DNA of 64,000 bases from Tillandsia leiboldiana (lineage: Eukaryota; Streptophyta; Magnoliopsida; Poales; Bromeliaceae), in the NCBI GenBank assembly GCA_029204045.2, contig CM055076.1:20710269-20774268 (forward strand), written 5' to 3'. This document shows, piece by piece, positions 49,834 to 60,929 of this stretch. The notes below the pieces were generated by a model, which saw only the letters and a program-made list of their open reading frames with translations, did no database searches and was not told the DNA's origin. Every line of letters starts with the position of its first letter. Position 1 is the first letter of the stretch. Position numbers and translations under genes: made by a program.

Positions 49834-50075
49834 ATGGCGGCGATGGTGGTCGCGGGGAAGGAGAAGGGCGCTGGGGCGGCGGCGGCGCTGACGCAGCAGC
49901 AAATAGACGCGGGGAAGTACGTGCGGTACACGCCGGAGCAGGTGGAGGCGCTCGAGAGCGTCTACACCGAGTGCCCTAAGCCGAGCTCGATGCGGCGGCA
50001 GCAGCTTATCCGGGAGTGCCCCGTCCTCGCGAACATCGAGCCCAAGCAGATCAAGGTTTGGTTCCAGAACCGCAG
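49834..50075 (+). pseudogene. Captured first exon of a class III HD-ZIP gene
   Basis: An open frame of 80 codons plus two bases, from ATG to a GTGAGT donor. It encodes an Ala/Lys-rich N-terminus (AAMVVAGKEKGAGAAAAL) and then the homeodomain: DAGKYVRYTPEQVEALE, YTECPKPSSMRRQQLIRECP, IEPKQIKVWFQNRR. The extra residues around ECPKPSSMRRQQL are diagnostic of class III (REVOLUTA/PHABULOSA type), regulators of leaf polarity, vasculature and meristems. The next exon (CREKQRKE, leucine zipper), the START domain and the miR165/166 site are absent from the window. The exon itself is undamaged, which suggests recent capture. It may still be transcribed from its own leader. Confidence 0.9.
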
Positions 50076-50826
50076 GTGAGTGATTTGTGCCCTAATTTGT
50101 TGGGGGTTTTGGGGTTTTGTACCACGAGGAAGGGAGTTTTTTTTTGGGTCGCGTGTAGGGTCTGCTCTGGTTTGGTGTTCGTATGAGGGTTTTAGAATTA
50201 AATGTGTTGACTTCATTTGCTGAAAATGATCTGAAAAACAAGGGATCAGTTATAGGTTTTAATACTATTCACCCCATTACTATTATTTTTTACTTTTGTC
50301 TCTAACAAAAACAGTGTTTTCATACTCGGAAGTGAATGGGCCACTATCATCTTAGTCCAAACCGGGATCTTTTTGTGGTTTCCGTCAGCAGTCTCTGCAT
50401 CTGAAGAAAGATGTACGGGATACTTCTTTGTCATAACTGCCACTAAAAGAGTAATAGTTGCTAATTTTATACTACTAGTTTCTAACAAGTTTGATGTACA
50501 CCAGTTAATTCATCTTATTCTCTTTTTCTTTTAGGGAGGATGTTGTTCAATACAAATGCTTATAATGTAGATTAACCAATTAGAAAACTTTCTTTAATTT
50601 ACCGACTATATCTCAATCACATAATTATGAAATGCTGATCTAGTTGCTCAATTACTTGTTTTTCATAAGTTGAGTTCCCCCCCCCCCCCTTATACCACTA
50701 ATGCAACTGCCTTGATATTAGTTTTTCTTTCCAAAATTTTCTGTGTGACATGCTTGGATGATGTGGAAAATCTGCCTTTTGGCAACTCTACATACAAATG
50801 TTTTGTCATTCTGGTTTGTTTTCTAG
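50076..50826. other. Junction region between HD-ZIP III and RDR fragments
   Basis: Starts as HD-ZIP III intron 1 and ends as an RDR intron; the join cannot be placed from sequence alone. Contains a C11 run (about 50679-50689). No exon seen. Confidence 0.5.
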
Positions 50827-52991
50827 GCTGCTCTTGGTGGGGCTGTTGGCAATCTGCAAAAAGTTCGGGCATTTCTTCGGGTCTGTTGGTTACAACCTTG
50901 TTATATCTTTCATTTTCATGATTTTGCATTGTTCTTATATGCTCTATTCTGAAGGTTCAACTTTGTTAGCAATACATTTTTCTATTTGTAATATGGTGAT
51001 TTTATAGGTCCGTCTACGGGATCATGGTGTTTTAGATTTTGATGCGACTGATGCGCGTAGGCAGCCTCCGGTTGACACAACTTGGCAACAGGTTTTGGCC
51101 TTTCTTTCTATCTTTCCATGGTTTTGATCTAGTGTGAACATGCAATTAAGCTTGATTATACTTAAATTCAAATTCGTCGAAGACGATAAAGTTAGATATT
51201 GATCTATCATCTGTGGATGTCCGAAAGATTGAAGACATACCTTGCACAGTAAATTCTTCTTTCTTTCGCCATTTATGCAATCTTGCTTTCATATGTTTAT
51301 CTTATTTATAGTGTCAATTGCAATTTTTAGGATGGAAATGGGACCATTGTTAAAGGTAAAGATGGTGAGCCAATGATCCATACTGATGGAACTGGACTTA
51401 TTTCTGAAGATTTAGCTGTGAGATGTCCTGAAAATATCTGTCATGGGAAAATGCTAGAAGATAACCAGGTTTGCTATTTTGATAAGTAGTTTCTGTAAAA
51501 TTCATAATGATCCATAATGTTTGCTTACCTTTTTATCTTTCCATGTCCATTCATTTACTCATTTTCTGTTTTGTCCTTAGAATTCTGAAATTCTGGAGAA
51601 ACCTTCAAGTTCGAAGAAGCATCGATCTCTCAATACTGAACCAGTATGCATATTAACACAAGTCTATGAAGTTCTTGGTTCTGATTTTCAGTACTTATTG
51701 TGCATCCAATAATTCATTAAGTGCTAACGGTGCGTCATTTTTTCTATCTTTTTTTATCTATTCAATAGCCGTTGCTTATCCAGTTCCGATTGTTCTATGA
51801 TGGCTATGCTGTCAAGGGAACTCTTCTTGTTGACAAAACGGTATGCAAGTTACTTTTAGTAAAAGCTGTTGTTTGTCTTGTTAATAACTATTCTTTTCCA
51901 GGTGAAGTTTCTTGCTTTTAACCTGTGCACTTTTTAACCTTTCTAAATTTTCTTGTCATTGAGTTATCGTTTACTGCTTACGTTATTGGTCCCCTTTTAG
52001 GCTACTTTTTTTTGTCTTAGAAGCTTCAACCTGATGTCTTCTACTTGCAGGATTTGTGCTCATTTTAGAACACTGTCTGGCAAAAATGGTACTTGATTCA
52101 TGTACAAAACCCTCTTAATATTTTCTTTGTTTACTGAATGACATATAATGTAGATCTTTTGAAAATATTGTACGTTGAATTGCATGATTTATCTGTAAAT
52201 AAATTACTGTAAAATTTTAGCACAATGGATGACAATCTCATTTGTTTTTTTAACATCCTACTCACTGCTTCCTATGTTCTTTCATACTCTTGAGTTCTTT
52301 AATTGTGCTGGATTCTTACTCCCACACCTACTTTTGGTAATGATGAATTTCTCCAGGGTAACATTTCATAGGTTTATACAATGATGCTGTTGGTATCAGT
52401 TATCATGTATCAAACGTATCAGATGGTACTATTTTTACAACTGGAATTGCTTTTATAGGATTAGATATGCTTAATTTAGTTTGCTTTCCTCTATGTTATT
52501 CCTTTTTGTGTGTCTAAACATACGAGATGTCCTCTGGCATCTTGCATTATTAATTTGTGTTAGCTTCGTTTGGAGTTGGAGTGAAAATCATGCCCAACAA
52601 ATTGCTTTTTGCGTCCTAATGTGCTAATTGTATCTTACCCATGATTTTTTACTTTTCTTTTCTCCTTGCTTGTCTCTCTTTAATATTGACGCAACTTGAG
52701 GTCCTCTTTTAACTGGCCAGACTTAGTTGATTATGCATGACTTTGTTGGTCATGTTTGTGAATGGAGGACTGTCTTTTCAGAAGATACAAACTTTTTAAT
52801 GTTCGGTTAGCAGACTAAGTTTGTCTTCGTAGTTCACAATTTAATGCTAATTCTTTTGAGCTTATCTTTTTTGTTTTGTTATAGCTTCCTCCAAGAACTA
52901 TATGTATACGACCCTCCATGATTAAAGTTGAGCCGGACCCAAGCATTTCATATATTCAAACGTGCAACTCTCTAGAAGTAGTTACAACGAG
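50827..52991 (+). pseudogene. Captured exons of an RDR3/4/5-type RNA-dependent RNA polymerase
   Basis: Seven exons in one continuous frame with GT-AG borders: 50827-50880, 51008-51091, 51183-51248, 51331-51468, 51581-51643, 51769-51840, 52885-52991. The frame gives VRLRDHGVLDFDATDARR, DLSSVDVRKIEDIPCT, then EPMIHTDGTGLISEDLAVRC. It continues with LLIQFRLFYDGYAVKGTLLV, PPRTICIRPSMIKVEPDP and YIQTCNSLEVVTT. The HTDGTG-x-ISEDLA...IQ-R-YGG-like KGTL...IRPSMIKVE series is that of plant RDRs, best matching the gamma class; the first two exons are assigned by frame only. The catalytic D-[FL]-DGD exon is missing and the following exon-like sequence (53092-53195) is degraded, so no polymerase can be made. 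The fragment shares the strand with the HD-ZIP III exon. Confidence 0.82.
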
Positions 52992-53564
52992 GTATCTTTT
53001 ATTTGTTCTGTGGTAGCTAGTGGTTTGAATTGTCTTCGCTACCCAATTGAAATGCTTCTCACATTTTGCTCTCGACCTCTAATATTTGCAGCATTTTGAT
53101 AAGTTGGGAATCACTTTTGCTTCTAGGAGAATCTTGTAATAGTATCAATCACCGAAGCTCTGAAGAATGCAAAATCAAGTACACCATAAACCAGGTAGTA
53201 AACTTCCAAGGAAAAGCAAGACTTGCCAGTTGATTGTAGAGAGCTTTAAGTGGATCAACAAGCTTAAGTTTAGATGTTTCAAAGATTCCGCGACGGTTAG
53301 TTCATGTATAAAGATGTGAACATTTTGGGGATGCTTCCACTTCTACTTAATGTTGTGATTGGTTTGTAAACATATAGGCTAATTTTGTTTGGACTGATCC
53401 GCAGATTGAGAGCTTGATTTGAGTAAGTTGTTCATTTAATCTTTCATCAAGAACAACTCTGTTTCCATATTGTTTTGCTCAATTTTTTATTGATACTGAA
53501 TCAGTCAATTAATTGGTTATAATACTTTGGCATTTGGTAAAGGATGAAGTTTAGGTTCATTCAA

Positions 53565-53995
53565 AAATTTAGTCGCGACAATTTGTCGTCGCTGCTCGCC
53601 AAATCATTTCGCAAGATGTGGCACCCTTTTTCTTACATTTGGTGGCGACAGTTGCCGCCACCTTTTATCTAGACATTTGGTGGCGACAATTGTTGCCACC
53701 TTTTCTTCGAACATTTGGTGGCGACATTCTCCAGACATTTCGTGGTGGCGTCGTTTTTCCAGACATTTGGTGGCGACAAATGTCGCCACCGTTTCTTCAT
53801 ACATTTGGTGGCAACAATTTGTCGCCACCGTTTCTTCATACATTTGGTGGCGACAATTCTGTCGCCGCTAAAATATGTCGCCGCTATATACTTTTGGCGA
53901 CATACTTTGAGGTGGCGACATTTAGTCGCCGGCAAAATTATTTGGTGGCGACTTTATGGTTTATGGTGGCGACTTTTGTCGCCACCAAATGTCAT
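53565..53995. repeat. CACTA right subterminal repeat array
   Basis: About a dozen acatttggtggcgaca/tgtcgccacc units with spacing of 35-50 bp, e.g. four copies of 'ccrttttcttcatacatttggtgg'-type. Complements the array at the left end. Confidence 0.92.
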
Positions 53996-54005
53996 GATTG
54001 TAGTA

Positions 54006-57000
54006 GAGTTTACAAAGATTGCAGGCTAAAGAGTACACTTACAGTGCGCTTAAGTACTTCAGCTCTCCAATTCTTGGTGATATAATGCCAGTGAAATATA
54101 TATGATGTGATTTAGACTAAGGAAGTAAGCTAAGAAATTGTGAAATAACAGGCATAAGAAAGGTCATGATGGAAACAAAGGTAGTACCAATTAGATAATC
54201 ATAAGTTTAAGTACACCCCGAGTCAAAAACAGAACCAAAATGAAGCAGACTGAAGTCCACACTAACAGTTTAGAAACCCCCCAGGCACATATTTCAAAAA
54301 AATACCAAGATCCAAGAGAAGGTAATTAAAAGAAGATCAAGTTTCATGTATCTTCATGCTCTCTGTTAGGGTATGCATATTTTAAAAAAAGACCACTCAG
54401 AGATTGAATCAAACATATAAGAGTCAATTAATTTGTAAGGAAATAAACTAAATATATATTAGTGTAGACAAATGAAAGTTGGAACTAAAACCAAAGCATA
54501 TGTATTTAGGTAATCTAAATCGAAGATGGAAGCAAAGGCAAATCAGAAACGACAACTATCCTATCAATAAAGCAAAAAACATACATAATTTGCTCAGATT
54601 TTCCCCCTATACAAAAGCCACTGTTTGAATTCCCCCCCTTACTCAAAAGTCACTGTTTGTACCGCAACATTGGCCAAACCGAGCGCAAAGCGCAAACCAT
54701 TAGTATACATTGTAGGGAAAAGTTGGGCAACTGGTTGCCTGCAAAGTAGGCCATCCAAAGTATACCCACTATAACGAAACTTCGCAGCAGCAACTTCGCA
54801 AAGTAGGCCATCCAAAGTATACCCGCTGTCCACTGAAGAACAAAAGTTTCCTGCAGCAGCAACTTCCCACATCCACACGAAGAATGGCATAATGAAGAAT
54901 CCGACTTCCAACATAATCACTAAGTATCAAAAGTGTATCAAAGAGGGAACTCATCATAGCAAGTAACCATTAAAAGAAAGCACACAAAAACAATGCAAGC
55001 AGAAGTGTGGGAAACCCAAATCTAAGCATCATCCAAAATAAGGATAAGAGAATTAGAGCAGGATAAGGCAAGAAAAAAGGAAAAAAAAAAAAAAAAAGAA
55101 ATTAAAATTTTCGGGAAGGCAATGCACAAAGAGGCTCATATTGATTGATGCATAGTATGCATGCATCTTCATTAGCACCGAAAATGAAGAAAACATACAT
55201 AATTTGCTCAGATTTTCCCCCTATACAAAAGCCATCATCTGAATTTCCCCCCTACTCAAAAAACCACTATTTGTTCCGCAACGTTGACCAAACCGAGCGC
55301 AAAGCGCAAACCAAAAGTATACATTGTAGGGGAAAGCTGGGCAACTGGTTGCCCGCAAAGCAGGCCATCCAAAGTATACCCGCTGTCCACCGAAGAACAA
55401 AAGTTTCCTGCAGCAGCAACTTCCCACATGCATATGAAGAATGGCATAACGAAGAATCCGACTTCCAACATAATCACTAAGTATCAGAAGTGTATCAAAG
55501 AGGGAAATCATCATAGCAAGCAACCATCAAAAGAAAGCACACAAAAATAATGCAAGCAGAAGTCTGGAAAACCCAAATTTAAGCACTATAAAAAAAATAT
55601 GTAACAATACACATAGTCCAAAGCAGAAACAGAGGGTGAGAGATCGACACATAAGATTAAGAATAAGAGACATGAATCGAGAGTTTTATGTGCCAACGTA
55701 ATCATGCCTTTCTGACCCCAGCCTCTAGGCCACTATTCTGCAAGATATAGATGTATTTCCTGTATTGGTTGATTTTTCACTCCTCACTCTAACCTCCAGT
55801 TAATATACAGAATGCCAGGAGCGAAATATTTGAAAAATGTGATTACAGTTAGCACATCCATATCCGCGTACATATATTATACAAATACACAAACATAAGC
55901 ATATACAAAAATAATTTGTCTTATCACATTGAGCTAGAGTAAACTCAGAAGTTTCTAAATTTGTCACAAGAAATGGCAGTGATCTTAAACATAGATAGTC
56001 TAACAGTTGCTGATGGATTAGCAATGAAATCCTTATCAATGTATCAGCACTTCTTATGCCAAAGATCTTACCATTCCCAAAATTCTCATGCCTACACTTT
56101 CATAAGCATTTAGCTTTTAAAAACTGTTCCTACTAAGAATCAGTGTTTGAACATTAGAATGTCGAAGAGAACTATTTGACATTCATAAAAAAACCAGAAA
56201 AATGAAACTGAGGAGACTGTAGAACACAGAAATAGGGCAATTCGTAATTCTATAACTGCACAAGCTTTCAGATTAAGTTATTGCCACTTGTCACAGCATA
56301 TCTTATTGGTGGTAAATGTTACATGTATATAGAAAGAACTTCTGGATATTCAAACTTCGAGTTGAAAAGAAGGAGGGACTGTCGAGACCCTTGAGCGTAT
56401 GCTACTTGAGGTATTCTTAAAATTCGAAACTCCTACAGATAATATCAAGTGTATTAGTTTCAATCTTGTTTCAATCTAGTTTCAATCTTGTTTCAAGCTT
56501 CTTTCATGCATATGGTAAACAGAAACATGCTTCTCTAGTTAGCAATTCTAGAGTCCAAAAGTGGGCAGTAGTCACCAAATACGGTAAAGAAAATGTTTTA
56601 AAAATGCTCACATTTCAGGGAAGTGAAACCATGGCATAATGCATATGTAGTATGCAAGTGCATAAGTAGGTTGATAAGTGCTAGATCACATGCTTCCTCC
56701 TGTTCTTATACATCCAGGATCTAAATAGGAATGCCTAAGAGTGTTATTTCCCAGCTGCATGAGTTCGAACGCATTAATGTTTAAAATCACATATCAACTC
56801 ACTATGCACAGTGGATCGATAAAGTTTGCTAATCTATAAAGCTTCAAATTACAGCGAGATATTGATTTATATGAAATGTAAAGGAATCCATCTTGCAATT
56901 TGAGATGAAGAATGCATGATATTATTATGATTTGCAAAGTTTGCAAGCTAAAGAATACACTTACAATGCACCTAAGTACTTCAGCTCTCCAATTCTTGGT

Positions 57001-57210
57001 GATAAAATGCCAGTGAAATATATATGTGTGATTTAGACCAAGGAAGTAAGGCAAGAAATTGTGAAATAACAGGCATAATAAAGATCATGGCGGAAACAAA
57101 GGCAGTACCAATTAGATAATCATAAGTTTAAGTACATCCCGAGTCCAAAACAGAACCAAAATGAAGTAGGCTGAAGTCTACACTAACAGTTTAGAAACCC
57201 CTCGCGCACA
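54006..57210. repeat. Tandem module 1 (right part) and module 2
   Basis: 54006-54280 completes module 1 interrupted by the CACTA element; module 2 runs to about 57210. Inner duplicates of gcaaagtaggccatccaaag occur at about 54740, 54795 and 55355. The segment 56880-57000 is the uninterrupted counterpart of the CACTA insertion site. No gene recognised. Confidence 0.75.
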
Positions 57211-59100
57211 TATTTTTAAAAAATATCAAAATCCAAGAGAAGGTAATTAAAAGAAGAACAACTTTCATATATCTTCATCCTCTCTGTTAGGGTATGCATA
57301 TTTTAAAAAAGACCACCCAGAGATTGAATCAAACATGTAAGGGTCAATTAATTTGTAAGGAAATAAACTAAATATATATTAGTGCAGGAAAATGAAAGCT
57401 GGAACTAAAACCAAAGCATATGTATTTTGATAATCTAAATCGAAGATGGAAGCAAAGGCAAATCAGAAACGACAACTATCCTATCAATAAAGAAGAAAAC
57501 ATACATAATTTGCTCAGATTTTCCCCCTATACAAAAGCCACCATTTGAATTTCCCCCCTACTCAAAAGCCATTGTTTGTTCCGCAGCATTGCCAAAACCG
57601 AGCACAAAGCGCAAACCAAAAGCATACATTGTATGGAAAAGGTGGGCAACCGGTTGCCGGCAAAGTAGGCCATCCAAAGTATACCCACTATCCACAAAAG
57701 AACAAAAGTTTCCTACAGAAGGCGTCTAAAGTGCACCCACGCCAAGTGAAAAAGAAAGTTCCCACATTTACACGAAGAATGGCATAACGAAGAATCCGAC
57801 TTCCAACATAATCACTAAGTATCAGAAGTGTATCAAAGAGGGAAATCATCATAGCAAGTAATCATCAAAAGAAAGGCCACAAAAAACAATGCAAGCTAAA
57901 GTGTGGGAAACACAAATTTAAGCAGTATCCAAAATATGTAACAATACACATAGTCCAAAGCAGAAACAGAGGGCGAGAGATCGACACATAAGAATAAGAA
58001 TAAGAGACATGAATCGAGAGGTTTATGTGCTTATGTGTCAGTAAGCATCAAGAACGGCATAACCACTATCCACTAAAGAGAAAAAATTTCCTGCATAAGC
58101 GGTGCAAAGTATCACTGTATCAAAGAGGGAAATCATCATAAGCCTACATCATGACTTCGAGTTGCAGAGAAGGAGAAGCATATGTATTCTGGTAATCTAA
58201 ATCGAAGATAAAAGCAAAGGCAAATCAAAAACGATAACTATCTCATCAATAAAGAAGAAAACATACATAATTTGCTCAGATTTTCCCTCTAGTCAAAAGG
58301 CACCATTTGAATTTCCCCCCTGTGTAAAAGCCACTATTTGTTTCGCATCATCGGCCAAACTGAGCGCAAAGCGCGAACCGAAAGTATACATTGTAGGGAA
58401 AAGTTGGGCAACTGGTTGCCCGCAAAGTAGGCCATCCAAAGTATACCCACTATCCACTAAAGAGCAAAAATTTCCCACATAAGCCGGCCAAAGTATACCC
58501 ACACCAACGAAAAACAAACTCGCCGACTTCCAACATAATCAGTAAGCATCAGAAGACTGTATCAAAGAGGGAAATCATCATAGCAAGTAACTATCATAAG
58601 AAAGTATACAAAAACAATGCAAGTAGAAGTTTGAGAAACCCAAATTTAAGCACTATCAAAAATATTTGAAGCATCAATTAATTTGTAAGAAAATGAACTG
58701 AATGCATGAAGCATCAAGTAATTTGTAAATGAGCATCAACTAAGCACTTACAGAATAGTCGTTTTCTCTCTCAAAATGACTAACTTAAAGATAGCGGTTC
58801 GCATTTGAGCAGTGATCCACCCAATTTTGGTGAGGGATCATATAGTTGCAGGATAGATGCACAAAATCCAAAAGTTTCTTCCCGAGGACATGGATCGATT
58901 GATATGGGCAGTGCTTCTGCAGAAGCCTGTCGTCGGCAGCATGAAACTAATGTGATTGTATGAATTAAGTCTAATTCAGCAGCTCTTTTGAATACTTTAC
59001 ATTCTTGCTTTTGTGCATATACATTGCTTTCCTGGTTACCATCTGTTGCTTCAGTATGTTTGGTTTGAAGAGAAGAAGCAGATACTGCATTCACAGTAGA
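57211..59100. repeat. Tandem module 3
   Basis: Starts like the others (cgcacatatttttaaaaaatatc), has gcaaagtaggccatcc at about 57660 and 58422, and continues into the CER1-like pseudogene. The segment 58740-59050 matches 47270-47520 of module 1 (gaggacatggatcgattgatatgg, tacattgctt.cctggttacca). Confidence 0.7.
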
Positions 59101-59117
59101 GAGGAATTGGCTGAAGA

Positions 59118-59720
59118 GACAACAAATGGAGACATGGATGGTGCCAAGATACAGCTTCTAGGTGAAGTACAGCTAACTTGTGTTGTGTACCATGGTGTTG
59201 TCACTCTAATTTAGAGAATCCAAAATGAGTTTTTGATGATTCTTCTCTGCAGTATATATCGCCAACTGAGAGAGATTCGATCATTCGATTAATTGAGAAA
59301 GCAATCTTAGATGCAGAAAAAAGAGAAACCAAAGTTATAAGTCTAGGTCTCTTGAACCAGGTAAGTTGATGTTGTGTGTGAGCCACAGATGCATGTATGC
59401 TAAACTTGCATTGAAGAATTTAAGCTGCCTGCTTATATCATCCATAAGCACTTCTAAAAATTAATTACTAAGCCCTTAATATTCCACATGCTTGTAATTT
59501 CAGGGCAGTAAATTGAATGGACATGGCAAGCTTTATGTCAAAAAGAAACCCTACTTTGAGGCTGAGACTTGTGGATGGGACCAGCTTGGCAGTTGCTGCA
59601 GTTCTCAATAACATTCACAAAGCCATCAAAAATTTTCTCCTTACAGGAAAACCTCCTAAGATAGCTTGCACTTTATACTGTAGTCAGTACCATAGGCAGT
59701 TAGAAGAGTGGCTCAACTAA
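59118..59720 (+). pseudogene. CER1-like (wax alkane synthesis) pseudogene fragment
   Basis: Three exon pieces. The first ends METWMVPRYSF then TAG at 59161 before a GTGAAG donor; the stop replaces an expected Gln. Exon 59253-59360 encodes YISPTERDSIIRLIEKAILD and ETKVISLGLLNQ, with a cag acceptor and GTAAGT donor. Exon from 59504 encodes GSKLNGHGKLYVKKK, then after a frameshift LRLVDGTSLAVAAVLNNIHK and NFLLTGKPPKIA. The phrases VPRYSFQY, KVISLGLLNQG, LNxxGxxYVxxHP and RLVDGSSLAVAVVLN are from memory the C-terminal half of plant CER1/GL1 aldehyde decarbonylase-like proteins. The N-terminal membrane hydroxylase half with its His boxes is absent. Confidence 0.75.
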
Positions 59721-60146
59721 TTACATAATAATTTATGTATTCCTTTTCTTAAGTAGGCAGTTGGTTGCAAAGACAAAGTTCAAGTACATCCCGAGCCCAA
59801 AGAATAGGAATTATCCACACTTAAGGAAGTAAGCGAAGAAATTGTGAAATAACAGGCGTAAGAAAGATCATGATGGAAACAAAGGTAGCACCAATTAGAT
59901 AATCGTAAGTTTAAGTGTAGAGTACCAGGTCTTTGGATAGCGCGCCGACCACACTGATGGTTTGGAGCAGAGAGTTGCCTTGGGCATGTTGCATCTGAGT
60001 TTACAGTTGATGCCGGGTTGATTCGGATCAACGCGGAAGCTCCAGCTCGATTCGGGGTTTTTTCCGGGCTTTGTTGGCCGATTGAGGATGAGATTGGAAA
60101 TTTCCGACTTCACCGTGGAGTGCCGGAAATTCAGGAACACTTGGAA

Positions 60147-60543
60147 CACGTGTATTTTCGATTTACAGCGAGGTTCGGGAGGTTCCGGACTGACGCGGAG
60201 GACCCGGAGGCAAAAAGTGAGTCGGAACTGGCAATTTTGGAGCCGGTAATTGATTTGAGCACCCCGACTCAACGGATGAGCTTTTTGAAGAGAAAAAGCT
60301 GTGGACACGTGTATTTTCGATTTACAGCGAGGTTCGGGAGGTTCCGGACTGACGCGGAGGACCCGGAGGCAAAAAGTGAGTCGGAACTGGCAATTTTGGA
60401 GCCGGTAATTGATTTGAGCACCCCGACTCAACGGATGAGCTTTTTGAAGAGAAAAAGCTGTGAGCGCGTGTACTTTTGATTTACAGCGGAGTTCGGGAGG
60501 TTCCGGGCAGCGGCGGAGAGCCCGAAGGCAAAAAGTGAGTTGG
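60147..60543 (+). repeat. 159-bp tandem repeat upstream of the LTR promoter
   Basis: Units at 60147-60305 and 60306-60464 are almost identical; a third, diverged and cut short, starts at 60465. Each carries cacgtgtattttcgattt, ggttcgggaggttccgg and a gcaaaaagtgagtyggaactg segment. The ACACGTGT core is a G-box. Confidence 0.95.
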
Positions 60544-60595
60544 AGTTAGATTTTTGGAATTAATTAATTAGTTAATTAATTAAATAAAGCTTTTG

Positions 60596-60608
60596 CTTTA
60601 TATAAAGG
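60596..60608 (+). promoter_or_regulatory. TATA box of LTR copy 3
   Basis: ctttatataaagg followed by a short purine-rich leader; position after the 159-bp repeats fits the U3/R boundary. Confidence 0.7.
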
Positions 60609-60929
60609 CTCCAACCCTCCCTCTGCAGCAGAGAAAGAAAGAAAAGGAAGAAAGAAAGAAAGGAAAAGAAAAGAGAGGAAAAGGAAGAAGAAGAAGAGGA
60701 AGGAAAGGGGTTTCGAGGCATTCTTGGATTTTTGGACTCGCCGTTGGAGGCCGCAAGGAGCTCGTGGGCGTGCGGCGAGCGTCGTCGAGGTAAGCAAAAA
60801 TGCAGATTTTTGCTTATTGGAGTTTGGTTTTGTTAATTGTGTTTTATTTTGGTTTTAATGAGGAATTTGGATTTTTTTGGGATTTTTCCGGATTTATTGG
60901 AGTTTTCTTTTCTTTTCTTTTGCGCGGGG

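Larger units (their letters stand above)
48350..54005 (+). mobile_element. Non-autonomous CACTA element carrying HD-ZIP III and RDR fragments
   Basis: The left end reads ctacaagaaaaaggactttt followed by ggtggtgacaa. The right end on the other strand reads TACTACAATCATGACATTTG followed by GTGGCGACAA. Both are eroded forms of the CACTACAA...GAC.TTTGGTGGCGAC type seen in plant CACTA (En/Spm) elements. Dense subterminal palindromic repeats gtggcgac/gtcgccac lie at 48360-49490 and 53565-53990. Module DNA matches across the element and an empty paralogous site exists at 56890-57000. No transposase is present; the 5.66 kb carry host gene fragments, so mobility would need an enzyme in trans. Confidence 0.88.

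Noticed and set aside
55145..55550. Frames of 88-111 codons in the tandem modules
   Set aside because: Not conserved in frame between the module copies; no domain.
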